The translations under genes and the position numbers were made by a program. Under the pieces are notes generated by a model. The model had not been told where the DNA came from. It searched no databases and saw nothing but the letters and a program-made list of their open reading frames with translations. From an uncultured Chlorobiaceae bacterium (lineage in GTDB: Bacteria > Bacteroidota > Chlorobiia > Chlorobiales > Chlorobiaceae): a stretch of DNA of 53,894 nucleotides. The stretch spans positions 1-53,894 of the forward strand of contig CAINOC010000103.1 in assembly GCA_903851385.1 (NCBI GenBank), read 5' to 3'. Shown piece by piece: positions 1-8,123 of the stretch (positions within the stretch are counted from its first letter, which is position 1; every line of letters starts with the position of its first letter).

Positions 1-548
1 CAGTCAACAATGCTTATAATCAGGGGTTATTACGCTTTTGATCAAGGATTCACTGAAATTTTCAAATATTTTCGATCTTGAAATATCAATATAACGTATT
101 ATTATATAATATCATAGCGCCTTTTCGTTCATACACTATATATCATATAGCGCCTTGATATACCTATACTTAAGTTGTATTTAAGGCTTTGTTATGAAGC
201 TATTGGAGTTGATGGATGGGACGGTGAAGGTCTTATTTATTTTTTCATCCGATCTCTGGCACCCTATTTCTTTCATAAGGGCACCTCTATTTATTGCTGA
301 GATAAGAGATGGAAGGCAAACTTTGGCTGCAGGCTGAAACACACTAAACGGTTCAGTCTTTCCATAGGGTTGCCAAAAATCTACCCCTTCACCTGACACC
401 AGTTGCCTGAACAAGGCAAGGCAAAAACATTATGACCTCGGGGAGTATCCGTTTGTGATCGGAAAATAAGAACTGGCCGTTTGGTGCATGAGATTTGAAG
501 AGGTTTCGCCATCACATCTCGAGGATGTTAGGCGAACAAGAACAACTC
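1..548. other. Gene-poor left edge, no convincing gene
   Basis: This stretch is AT-rich at its left end. I see no RNA gene, terminator or transposon remnant. One minus-strand open frame at 181-414 (77 codons) is not a family I recognise and has no clear ribosome binding site, so I do not call it a gene. The only organised sequence is a pair of direct repeats at 109-156, listed separately. The region lies downstream of the toxin gene and may be accessory DNA. Confidence 0.4.
109..156. repeat. Direct repeat pair ATATCAT(AT)AGCGCCTT
   Basis: The sequence ATATCATAGCGCCTT at 109-123 recurs as ATATCATATAGCGCCTT at 140-156. The shared ATAGCGCCTT cores start 33 bp apart, close to three helical turns. 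The surroundings are very AT-rich. Such spacing is compatible with a protein-binding site or promoter region, but no gene start is obvious next to it. Confidence 0.45.
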
Positions 549-1259
549 TTATTCTAATTTTATTTGTAACCATGTACTTCCGGGGGTTTCTTCTACGGTG
601 ATGTATCCGTTTTGAAGACGATACGTGAGCTGGCTATGGTGTTGAGGACTGGAAAGGACATTGGGATTAAAAATCGCATACGACACGCCCCCTTCATGCC
701 TTACCGCCATATTGAGCAGACCGGGATGACCTTCGCGATGGATCCTTGCTCCGACTGCATGAGTAAAGCTATAATCGGTTTTATGCGAAAAACCGGGATA
801 GCGGTGAGCGACCTCGCGAAAATCCAGCAGTGCCGCATCGCATGCCACCTTGTAGAGCTTGCGCTCGATAACGACGCACTCTTCCTTGTCGAAGCCTGCA
901 TCGCGAAGGAATCCCGAACACCAGTGATACGCAGATTCATAGACAGTCGTCTCTACCGTATCGCTACCATACCAGACACCGAATGAACCATCAGAATAAC
1001 GGCTCTCCTGCCAGTTTTTGAATGGCCAGGTTATAGCATTGAACCATAGAGCATCTTCAAATGGACGGTTGATTGCCGGAAAGCTCGATTGATACGGTTG
1101 CGGTTTCGAATGGAATTCAACCTGTTCGGCCATGAGGCGCTCCTCAGGATTATCAGTCAAATCGTCGAATAGATCAACACTCTCTCTCAGCGAAACGATG
1201 TTACGGAACAGGCTTTGATGAATATCAGCTATAGAGAGATGTGAAAATAACTGGTCCAT
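549..1259 (-). CDS. RES-domain toxin of a RES/Xre toxin-antitoxin pair
   Basis: This is a RES-family protein of about 236 residues. Characterised RES toxins degrade cellular NAD+ and stop growth. The sequence shows a conserved Arg near the N-terminus (SLFRNI), the central WYGS...ETTVYES block with the conserved Glu, and a C-terminal Ser-containing segment, as in the family. I chose the ATG at 1259 because an AAGGAG ribosome binding site lies about 10 bases upstream. A longer open frame reaches 1325 but would overlap the antitoxin deeply. The gene starts 5 bp after the antitoxin stop codon, and its ribosome binding site sits inside the last antitoxin codons, suggesting translational coupling. 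Toxicity and substrate are inferred from the family. Confidence 0.85.
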   Translation of the reverse strand: MDQLFSHLSIADIHQSLFRNIVSLRESVDLFDDLTDNPEERLMAEQVEFHSKPQPYQSSFPAINRPFEDALWFNAITWPFKNWQESRYSDGSFGVWYGSDTVETTVYESAYHWCSGFLRDAGFDKEECVVIERKLYKVACDAALLDFREVAHRYPGFSHKTDYSFTHAVGARIHREGHPGLLNMAVRHEGGVSYAIFNPNVLSSPQHHSQLTYRLQNGYITVEETPGSTWLQIKLE

Positions 1260-1264
1260 AACAG

Positions 1265-1660
1265 TCAAACTCCTTTCGCATGATCCAGATAGGAGCGCAC
1301 CAGCAAAAGACCTGCGAACCCCCACTCTTTGATCACTTCCACAGGAGTAAGATTATCAAAAGCTTTGTTCCGGGTCGAAATCCAGCGATAAGCGAGTTCC
1401 CGGTTTTTTGGAAACAGCAAGCGAAGATTCTTATGGATAGCCAGCAAATGACCGACTCGGTCATACTGATCACGACTGGCTCCTATCGGTTCACCCTTGC
1501 GGTAACGAGATAACGCCGCCCGGTTAGTTGAGGCAAGCCCTAAAAGCATTGCCTGATCCTCTGTAGTCAGGTTCCAGTGGTCGAACAACGTTAAAACCAT
1601 TTTGGCTAAAGCGCCTCGATCGTTAGATGCGAGCACCTGAGGCTCAAGCATTGCACCCAT
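1265..1660 (-). CDS. Xre/MbcA/ParS-type antitoxin (DUF2384-like)
   Basis: This 131-residue protein lies directly upstream of the RES toxin on the same strand, in the usual antitoxin-first order. The N-terminal half looks like an Xre-type helical DNA-binding region (residues about 15-60). The C-terminal half carries the DUF2384-like toxin-binding signature, with LLFP near residue 81, AYRWI, and the terminal motif in which a Pro-Val-Glu-rich helix is followed by a GFAGLL-like segment. It probably neutralises the toxin and represses the operon. The start at 1660 lies next to a G-rich ribosome binding site. An alternative ATG three codons in (1651) has better spacing. The 35-bp palindrome upstream is the likely operator. 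Confidence 0.8.
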   Translation of the reverse strand: MGAMLEPQVLASNDRGALAKMVLTLFDHWNLTTEDQAMLLGLASTNRAALSRYRKGEPIGASRDQYDRVGHLLAIHKNLRLLFPKNRELAYRWISTRNKAFDNLTPVEVIKEWGFAGLLLVRSYLDHAKGV

Positions 1661-1710
1661 TCCCCCCCCTGCATTTGATGTACTGATATTTCTTAAGAAT
1701 ATAACGACCT

Positions 1711-1745
1711 GTTGCTATTAAAACAAAAAATGTTTCAATAGCAAC
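1711..1745. promoter_or_regulatory. 35-bp palindrome, candidate toxin-antitoxin operator
   Basis: Two 15-bp arms, beginning GTTGCTATT and ending AATAGCAAC, pair at 14 of 15 positions around a 5-nt A-rich centre. It lies about 50 bp upstream of the antitoxin start. Xre-type antitoxins normally autorepress by binding such dyads. No T tract follows on either strand, so a terminator is unlikely. Confidence 0.55.
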
Positions 1746-1882
1746 AAACCCCGAAAATCCTCCGACGCAGAATAGAAGCCAGGCAAAACATAGCAACGGG
1801 CAGGAACATAAAAATATTTTTTTATAATGGCAGGATTACTTAAATTCAATCAATAATGTAATCAACCCTTAATCACGTGGCC

Positions 1883-2140
1883 ATGAGCAATATATCTGGA
1901 GCTTTTACCGGCGGGGCTGAAGCCTACGGAAAATTTTTGGAAGTTTTCATCGATGGACACTGGTGGGTAGTTGGTGATGCATTGGAGAACGTTGGAAAAA
2001 CAACAAAACGTCTGCTCGTTAATGCATATCCTTTCATTTACGGAGGCGCATCGGCATCATCAGGGTTAAGAGGTTCTTCACCTGAGGTGGCCGGTTATGC
2101 AAAGCCAGGCAAAGACATTGAAAAACGATTCAACGATTAA
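1883..2140 (+). CDS. csmE: Chlorosome envelope protein CsmE (CsmA paralogue)
   Basis: This is a small chlorosome envelope protein of about 85 residues, a paralogue of the baseplate protein CsmA encoded near 28.8 kb. It carries the amphipathic segment with the GHW signature (FIDGHWW; CsmA has MVEGHWE, where the His is implicated in bacteriochlorophyll a binding). Near the C-terminus it shares [13 protein letters not shown] with CsmA. In CsmA this tail is cut off during maturation, so CsmE is probably processed the same way. A GTG two codons upstream (1877) could also serve as start; neither has a strong ribosome binding site. A good intrinsic terminator follows, so it is probably monocistronic. 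Confidence 0.9.
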   Translation: MSNISGAFTGGAEAYGKFLEVFIDGHWWVVGDALENVGKTTKRLLVNAYPFIYGGASASSGLRGSSPEVAGYAKPGKDIEKRFND

Positions 2141-2170
2141 GTAGAGACAATCGCCTGATCTTCCTTTAAA

Positions 2171-2197
2171 AACGAGGCTTTAAGCCTCGTTTTTTTA
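2171..2197 (+). terminator. Rho-independent terminator after csmE
   Basis: The stem AACGAGGCTT / AAGCCTCGTT is followed by a run of seven or more T residues, 30 bp after the csmE stop codon. Confidence 0.9.
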
Positions 2198-2340
2198 TTC
2201 CCCATTATTACTCCTCACCACTCCCCTTTCGCACGCTCTTTTGCCATGCAATGTTTTCTATAAATTGTACATTGTAGCATTGGTCTACCGTCTGCAACAG
2301 GAGACATAGCGCCACCAAACAATACCATTTAAGCATCGGT

Positions 2341-3075
2341 ATGAAAGCTACCCTCAGCTGCAGTAAACTGAAAAAGATCTACAACAAACGGGAAGTTGTA
2401 AAAAGCTCATCCATAGAGGTCAAGCAGGGTGAGATTGTAGGGCTTCTCGGGCCGAACGGCGCTGGCAAGACCACGACGTTCTATATGATTGTCGGCCTTG
2501 TACGTCCTAACGGCGGTGATGTGTTTCTTGATTCGACAAACATCACCCGCTTTCCCATGTACAAACGGGCAAGGCTTGGAATTGGTTATCTCCCCCAGGA
2601 AGCCTCTGTTTTCCGCAACTTGACGGTGGAAGAAAACATTTTGAGTGTGCTTGAATTCACCTCCCTTTCAAAACCCGAAAGGAAGGAAAAAACCGATATG
2701 ATGCTGGAAGACCTCAATATTGCAGGGATTCGCAAAAGCATGGGATATGCACTCTCTGGTGGTGAACGGCGGCGTACGGAAATAGCAAGAGCTTTGTCGC
2801 TTAACCCGAAATTCATCCTGCTTGACGAGCCTTTTGCCGGAGTTGACCCCATAGCGGTCGAAGATATCCAGCAGATTGTTGAAGGACTTGCCAAACGCGA
2901 CATCGGGGTGCTCATAACCGACCATAACGTGCATGAAACCCTTTCCATTACCGACCATGCCTATCTGCTTTTCGATGGAAGCATCTTTATGCATGGCAGC
3001 CCGGAAGAAATAGCCTCCAACCCGAAAGTACGGAAAATGTATCTGGGCGAAAAATTTACTCTTGACAGATATTAG
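2341..3075 (+). CDS. lptB: LptB-like ABC transporter ATPase
   Basis: This 244-residue ABC ATPase matches the LptB (YhbG) type, the cytoplasmic ATPase that powers lipopolysaccharide extraction from the inner membrane with LptF/LptG. Visible motifs are Walker A (GPNGAGKTT, residues 37-45), the Q-loop in GYLPQEAS, the LSGGERRR signature near residue 138 and Walker B ([11 protein letters not shown]). Length and motif spacing match LptB closely. The usual neighbours lptA and lptC are not adjacent. The ATG at 2341 follows a non-coding stretch of about 200 bp, so the gene has its own upstream region. The LPS role is inferred from sequence similarity. Confidence 0.85.
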   Translation: MKATLSCSKLKKIYNKREVVKSSSIEVKQGEIVGLLGPNGAGKTTTFYMIVGLVRPNGGDVFLDSTNITRFPMYKRARLGIGYLPQEASVFRNLTVEENILSVLEFTSLSKPERKEKTDMMLEDLNIAGIRKSMGYALSGGERRRTEIARALSLNPKFILLDEPFAGVDPIAVEDIQQIVEGLAKRDIGVLITDHNVHETLSITDHAYLLFDGSIFMHGSPEEIASNPKVRKMYLGEKFTLDRY

Positions 3076-3211
3076 GCCAGGATTATATATTTTATGTATG
3101 CAACTTTCTATCGTTTTTTCAGTGTTTTGTATATAAGTGAAGCTTACCATCCTGGTTTGTAATTTCCTTTATAAGACTATATCAAACTGAACTGCCGGAG
3201 TCAATGCTGCA

Positions 3212-4714
3212 ATGAATATCCTTCTGATCTACCCCGAATTCCCAGACACCTTCTGGAGTTTTAAGCACGCCCTTAAGTTTGTCAACAAAAAAGCATCGCT
3301 GCCACCGCTTGGCCTGTTAACAGTAGCATCAATGCTGCCTGAAAGCTGGGAACGGAAACTGGTGGATCTTAATGTATCTACCCTTACTGCAAAAGACATT
3401 GCATGGGCTGACATGGCATTCATAAGCGCCATGGCCGTTCAGCAGGAATCGGCAAGAAAAATCATTGAAATGTGCAACAACGCTGGCCTGAAGGTGGTAG
3501 CGGGCGGACCACTTTTTACGTCGGAACTGGAAGCCTTTCCGACCGTCGATCATTTTGTGCTGAACGAAGCTGAGCTTACTCTTCAGCCTTTTCTTGAAGA
3601 TTTGAGGAACGGGTCGCCCAAAAAAATTTATTCTTCTGAACTCTTTCCGGATATTACCCTTACTCCCGCTCCGCAGTGGCATTTACTCGATATAAAGAAG
3701 TATGTCGCCATGGCGGTACAGTTTTCGAGGGGGTGCCCTTACCGTTGCGATTTTTGCAATGTAACAGCACTTTTCGGCCATAAAATCCGTACAAAAACAA
3801 GCGCCCAGATTATTGAAGAGCTTGACGGAATAAAACGACTGGGATGGCGCGACAGCATCTTTTTTGTGGACGATAACTTTATTGCCCACAAAAGCTATCT
3901 GAAAAAAGATTTGCTGCCCCGTTTGATAGAATGGCAAAAAAACAACAAATCAACCACTAAATTTTTTACCGAATGTTCGATCAACCTGGCTGATGATCCG
4001 GAGCTTATGTCGCTCATGGTACAAGCAGGCTTCTTCCAGGTCTTTATCGGTATTGAGACTCCTGACGATACAGCACTCGAAGCTTGTGGAAAAGAGCACA
4101 ATACTTCAAGAGACATGCTTGGAAACATCAAAAAAATCCAGCAGGCAGGCATGGAGGTGCAGGGTGGCTTTATTGTCGGTTTTGACAGCGATACCCCGTC
4201 AATTTTTCAAAAGCAGGTCGAATTTATCCAGAAAAGCGGCATCGTAACTGCCATGGTGGGCATCCTTCAGGCACTGCCCGGCACAAAGCTTTACGAACGC
4301 ATGCAAAAAGAGGGCCGGCTACTGCACAACTCAAGCGGAGATAATGCCGACAGCAATACCAACATTATCCCAAAAATGGACCTGGAGATTCTGCGTAAGG
4401 GATATACCGACATGATGACGCAGCTCTACGCTCCAAAACAGTATTATACAAGAATCCGAACCCTGCTTCGTGAGTACCGGACTCCTGCCCTCAATGGCAG
4501 CTTCCGCTTCAGCAACATCCTTGCGTTTGCCCGTTCAACTGTACTGCTCGGCGTTGTAGGACGCGAGCGTTATCAGTACTGGAAAATGCTGATATGGACA
4601 TTTTTCAACCGCCACAGGGCACTGCCGCATGCGGTAACGCTGGCCATCTATGGCCACCACTTCCGCAAAGTCTGCAGACTGCATCTTAAAGAGGCAAGAA
4701 AAACTGCGGTGTAA
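3212..4714 (+). CDS. B12-binding radical SAM protein, DUF4070 type
   Basis: This 500-residue enzyme has an N-terminal cobalamin-binding-like Rossmann domain (about residues 1-140), a radical SAM core with the CX3CX2C cluster motif (Cys175, Cys179, Cys182 in SRGCPYRCDFCN), and a C-terminal DUF4070-like region. Members of this family methylate unactivated carbons or have unknown roles. In green sulfur bacteria the C-8 and C-12 side-chain methyltransferases BchQ and BchR belong to the B12/radical SAM superfamily, so a pigment-modifying role is possible. From sequence alone I cannot decide between BchQ/BchR and another paralogue. It lies 136 bp after lptB on the same strand. Confidence 0.8.
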   Translation: MNILLIYPEFPDTFWSFKHALKFVNKKASLPPLGLLTVASMLPESWERKLVDLNVSTLTAKDIAWADMAFISAMAVQQESARKIIEMCNNAGLKVVAGGPLFTSELEAFPTVDHFVLNEAELTLQPFLEDLRNGSPKKIYSSELFPDITLTPAPQWHLLDIKKYVAMAVQFSRGCPYRCDFCNVTALFGHKIRTKTSAQIIEELDGIKRLGWRDSIFFVDDNFIAHKSYLKKDLLPRLIEWQKNNKSTTKFFTECSINLADDPELMSLMVQAGFFQVFIGIETPDDTALEACGKEHNTSRDMLGNIKKIQQAGMEVQGGFIVGFDSDTPSIFQKQVEFIQKSGIVTAMVGILQALPGTKLYERMQKEGRLLHNSSGDNADSNTNIIPKMDLEILRKGYTDMMTQLYAPKQYYTRIRTLLREYRTPALNGSFRFSNILAFARSTVLLGVVGRERYQYWKMLIWTFFNRHRALPHAVTLAIYGHHFRKVCRLHLKEARKTAV

Positions 4715-4778
4715 CTTCTTGCAGTCAAATCGTGGGGATTGTTTCTACTTGCTTTCGTAATACCGATAGTAACAATCT

Positions 4779-5390
4779 TCATGACACGGTGAACGATTCT
4801 TCTCTGGACATCGCATCGTCCTGATATGCAACACGTTCTCCCTGCAATACATATGCCTCTGCAACAAAATCCTTTCTGGTATTAAACATGTCCCCTTCCG
4901 GGAGTTTACAAGCCACAAGAAGACGGGATTCCAAGTCTTCATGGCGTTCCAATGAGCTGTCGGCTAAAATATGACGTACCTGGATGTCTGTATCGAAAAG
5001 CTGTCGCGACACCAAAAGCGCTCTATGACAGTCGACAGGGTCTTTTTCAGCACACATCAGTGCAATGCGGTATCGCTTCATCCCTTCAGTAACGCGATCT
5101 ATTCCTTCCAGAAATAGTGGTTCTTTTGCCAGTAGCGTATACTGAACTCTACCATGTTTGTAGCAGGCTGGATTGTCACTTCGTGCTCCCAACTCTTTTC
5201 CAAGAAAGATATACGCTATGCCAGCGGCCTCCAATGCATTTTTCAAAGCTTCACGTGAGTAGTGCGGTGCATATCGGCTATAGGGGCGAGACCGAACATC
5301 ACAGAGGGCTGTGATATTATGCTGGCGCAACAACGCGATAAACGCAGCGGTGTCATGATTGGAATGACCTATAGTATAAATTTCGTTCAT
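4779..5390 (-). CDS. DUF488 family protein
   Basis: This 203-residue DUF488 protein shows the family landmarks: TIGHSNHD at the N-terminus, DVRSRPYSRYAPHYSR (residues about 31-46), and a cysteine pair in LMCAEKDPVDCHR (about residues 113-125). The biochemical function of DUF488 is unknown; the conserved Cys/His/Arg residues suggest catalysis or ligand binding. It is the downstream member of a two-gene minus-strand unit with the putative dual-OB gene, 37 bp away. It converges with the radical SAM gene, and I see no terminator between them. Confidence 0.8.
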   Translation of the reverse strand: MNEIYTIGHSNHDTAAFIALLRQHNITALCDVRSRPYSRYAPHYSREALKNALEAAGIAYIFLGKELGARSDNPACYKHGRVQYTLLAKEPLFLEGIDRVTEGMKRYRIALMCAEKDPVDCHRALLVSRQLFDTDIQVRHILADSSLERHEDLESRLLVACKLPEGDMFNTRKDFVAEAYVLQGERVAYQDDAMSREESFTVS

Positions 5391-5427
5391 CTCGATAGCA
5401 CCAGCTTAATGAGCATGCTGACATGAA

Positions 5428-6129
5428 TCAGCGGTAACTCCTGATTTCATGATGGTAATCAGGGAATGTATATAATCCATTAACCTGCATCCAATACCCA
5501 TTTATTTTGCCATTGTCCCAAGGGCTGCTCAAGCCTAACCGCAAATAGACTTCAGACTGTGAACAAATAAAGGCTTTCAGGGTATTCAACCCATCTGACA
5601 TATGGATACTCTCAGCAAAACCGCGAAACCCAAGGTCAGTTATAGAGATATATCTAAAAGCCCGACCTGAATTATCAGTAAAATTTATCTTTATTTTCTT
5701 TTGATTGTATCCACCTTCAACAATATCTATTTTATCCGGCTGTATTTTTATTGTGATTATAGACTTGCCTATAGAATGATTTATTGGAATGTGCTTTTGT
5801 TTGTCCGCCAATGCAATCTGAAATCCATGTTCTACGGTATCACATAATCCAGCATGTAACGCAAGCTTAAACTCTGAAGAAGTACAGTGCCCCATACAGG
5901 ATAGATTTTTATACGACATGTCTTCCTGATGTGGAGCTGAAGGATTTTGAACCGGAGTAAATTCGCCGGTCAGGATCGCACCGGGAACAATGTTCAGACT
6001 TTTACAGAATGACGCATTAAGGTAGGGCATGGGACGAATGCATTGGCCGGTTGTCAAATCAATCCCTGCAGTACCAACAATCTTCGGATTCGAGAACCGG
6101 GTAAAATCGGTAATAATAATTTTTTGCAT
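5428..6129 (-). CDS. Putative dual OB-fold protein paired with DUF488
   Basis: This protein of about 233 residues opens with KIIITDFTRF and a segment reading AGIDLTTGQCIRPMPY. That resembles the start of the poorly characterised dual OB-fold family often encoded next to DUF488 genes. The rest is predicted beta-rich, ending in a WxQVNGLYTFPDY segment. OB folds usually bind nucleic acid, so the pair may act on DNA or RNA; this is inference. The open frame extends upstream to 6198, but the extra residues look like low-complexity AT-rich sequence, so I start at the ATG at 6129. No clear ribosome binding site supports either start. Confidence 0.55.
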   Translation of the reverse strand: MQKIIITDFTRFSNPKIVGTAGIDLTTGQCIRPMPYLNASFCKSLNIVPGAILTGEFTPVQNPSAPHQEDMSYKNLSCMGHCTSSEFKLALHAGLCDTVEHGFQIALADKQKHIPINHSIGKSIITIKIQPDKIDIVEGGYNQKKIKINFTDNSGRAFRYISITDLGFRGFAESIHMSDGLNTLKAFICSQSEVYLRLGLSSPWDNGKINGYWMQVNGLYTFPDYHHEIRSYR

Positions 6130-6347
6130 ACCAATTGAATTCATAGAGTTGATAAATAAATACACTGTTATCACATCTATAATACAAATTAATACCAAGA
6201 ACTTCCAGAATTATTATTTTGACCGACATGTGCCTGACAAAATCGATCACTTGCTCTCATCACTTTCGGCAACCGGTTTGATGAACATGGTTTGTTGTTT
6301 ATCTTTTTTAAAAAACGAACCCATTGCGTAGCAACCCCTGAAATTTC

Positions 6348-7757
6348 ATGATAGCTGAACACTTGCTTTTTCAATCTGACGGAGGATTTATCCGGATCCC
6401 GATATGGGGGCACATTCCTCTGAGCGTTCCACTGAAAAAAATTCTGTCCCACCCCTCGTTTCTGCGCCTTAAGGGGATACGGCAACTCTCCTTCTCACAG
6501 CAGGTATATCCTGGTGCAACCCACACACGCTTCGAGCACTCTATAGGTGTGTATCATCTGATGAAGCTGATTCTTCAGCGTATGCTGACAAGCCCCCTGG
6601 CGCTCAACCTTCAGGATGAAAACTTTCAATTCAACGATCAGAACTGCCGGGTTCTGCTTTCAGCCTGCCTGCTGCACGATATCGGGCACTTTCCCCATGC
6701 CCATATCATTGAGGAACAGATTCCCCTGTACGGGAATGAACCGGTCTTTTCACATCATGAAGAGCTTTGCTCTCGCTTTATTTATGAGAAAAATCAAGGG
6801 GTCCCGACAATAGCAGAAATATTGAAGGAGGATTGGAAGGTATCACCAGAATCGGTCATTAAGCTCATTACGGGCAGTTCTGAAACCCGATTCGGAAAAC
6901 TTATCAGCGGTACGCTTGACCCGGATAAAATGGACTATCTGATGCGCGACGCACACCACTGCAACATTCCTTATGGAAGCATCGATATTGAACGGCTGAT
7001 TGAGTCATTTGTGCCCGATCCAGAGCGTGAACGGTTTGCCATAACTGAAAAAGGGATTGCGCCGCTTGAAAGCCTGCTTTTTGCAAAATACATGATGATG
7101 CGCAACGTCTACTGGCATCATACCAGCAGGGCTCTATCGGCTATGCTTCGCAGGCTTCTGCAGGATATTGCCAGCGAAGGGCTTCTGTCACCTGAGGCCA
7201 TGCGTGAACTTTTTTACGGCAATGCAGATGACCGCGTGCTCCATGAACTGAGGGGGCTTATACAGGAAAAAAGCCATCCTCTTGGAACCCTTCTTGAGGA
7301 TATCCTTATGCGCAGGGTGTACAAGAGGGCAATAACCGTACAACCCTACCTCGATAACTCTGCTCAGGCTGATGAGCGCTGGTTCATCTATAATGCTGAC
7401 AGCACAATGCGCCGGGCAATGGAACTTGAGATCTGCGACCTCCTCAACACAAAATACCATCTCGGGCTGCATGGTCACGAGATACTCATTGACCCGCCTT
7501 CGAAAAAAGATATTTTTGATTACGCCGATCTGAAAGAGCTCAGGGTCTATCCTACCCGTTCTGAACACATCCACTACAACCTGCAGCTTGAGTCGGAATA
7601 CATCCGGTTTGACGATTTGAACGAGTCGGTGTTCCGATCAGACTTTATTCTCGCCTTTGAACGCTATACCAAAAAATTCAGACTCCTCTGCCGCCCGGAT
7701 CTGGTAGATCGCATCGTAGAATGCCGCGAAGAGATTATGAGTATGTTAAAGCAGTAA
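6348..7757 (+). CDS. HD-domain phosphohydrolase (COG1078, dGTPase/SAMHD1-like)
   Basis: This 469-residue protein belongs to the HD superfamily that includes dGTP triphosphohydrolases and SAMHD1. The metal-binding residues are visible: His64 in HTRFEHSIG, His110-Asp111 in LLHDIGHFPH, and the fourth ligand in SGTLDPDKMDYLMRD (about residues 188-201). Length and motif order match COG1078. Likely activities are hydrolysis of dNTPs or other nucleotides; the exact substrate cannot be read from the sequence. It is divergent from the DUF488/dual-OB pair across about 220 bp and followed 39 bp later by the YtxH gene. Confidence 0.85.
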   Translation: MIAEHLLFQSDGGFIRIPIWGHIPLSVPLKKILSHPSFLRLKGIRQLSFSQQVYPGATHTRFEHSIGVYHLMKLILQRMLTSPLALNLQDENFQFNDQNCRVLLSACLLHDIGHFPHAHIIEEQIPLYGNEPVFSHHEELCSRFIYEKNQGVPTIAEILKEDWKVSPESVIKLITGSSETRFGKLISGTLDPDKMDYLMRDAHHCNIPYGSIDIERLIESFVPDPERERFAITEKGIAPLESLLFAKYMMMRNVYWHHTSRALSAMLRRLLQDIASEGLLSPEAMRELFYGNADDRVLHELRGLIQEKSHPLGTLLEDILMRRVYKRAITVQPYLDNSAQADERWFIYNADSTMRRAMELEICDLLNTKYHLGLHGHEILIDPPSKKDIFDYADLKELRVYPTRSEHIHYNLQLESEYIRFDDLNESVFRSDFILAFERYTKKFRLLCRPDLVDRIVECREEIMSMLKQ

Positions 7758-7796
7758 AATCTTTATATTATTTGAAAAACTAAACCTCATCGTACT

Positions 7797-8120
7797 ATGG
7801 AACAACAGGATAAATACTACAAGGGGCTTTTTTTCGGTGCAGCGCTTGGTGCAGCTGTGGGAACAATCATGGGATTACTGTTCGCTCCGTATAAAGGGAG
7901 TGAAACCCAGCAGATTATTTCAGGCAAGGTCAAACTTGCGCTTGACAAGGCATCCGAACTGTACGAAAGCAATGAGAACGATGGCGTGTACAACAATGAT
8001 GCAAAAAAACGCTCTCAGGACATCATCGATACTGCTCGTGACGAAGCCAAAAAAATTCTCAACGAGGCAAACAGCATTATCAAGGAAATCAAGGGATATC
8101 CAAAAGCCCAGGAAAACTGA
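7797..8120 (+). CDS. YtxH-domain small membrane protein
   Basis: This 107-residue protein has a single glycine/alanine-rich transmembrane helix near the N-terminus (about residues 10-28, ending in LLFAPYKGSE). This is the usual YtxH hallmark, in which APxxG follows the helix. A charged, coiled-coil-prone tail follows. YtxH proteins are linked to stress in other bacteria, but no molecular activity is known. It precedes the hydrolase gene by 3 bp, suggesting co-transcription. Confidence 0.75.
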   Translation: MEQQDKYYKGLFFGAALGAAVGTIMGLLFAPYKGSETQQIISGKVKLALDKASELYESNENDGVYNNDAKKRSQDIIDTARDEAKKILNEANSIIKEIKGYPKAQEN

Positions 8121-8123
8121 TTT

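Noticed and set aside
181-414. 77-codon minus-strand frame at the left edge
   Set aside because: No family resemblance, no ribosome binding site and loose codon usage; more likely chance or a decayed fragment.
612-986. Plus-strand 124-codon frame inside the RES toxin gene
   Set aside because: It is the complement of a well-supported gene and shows no family features.
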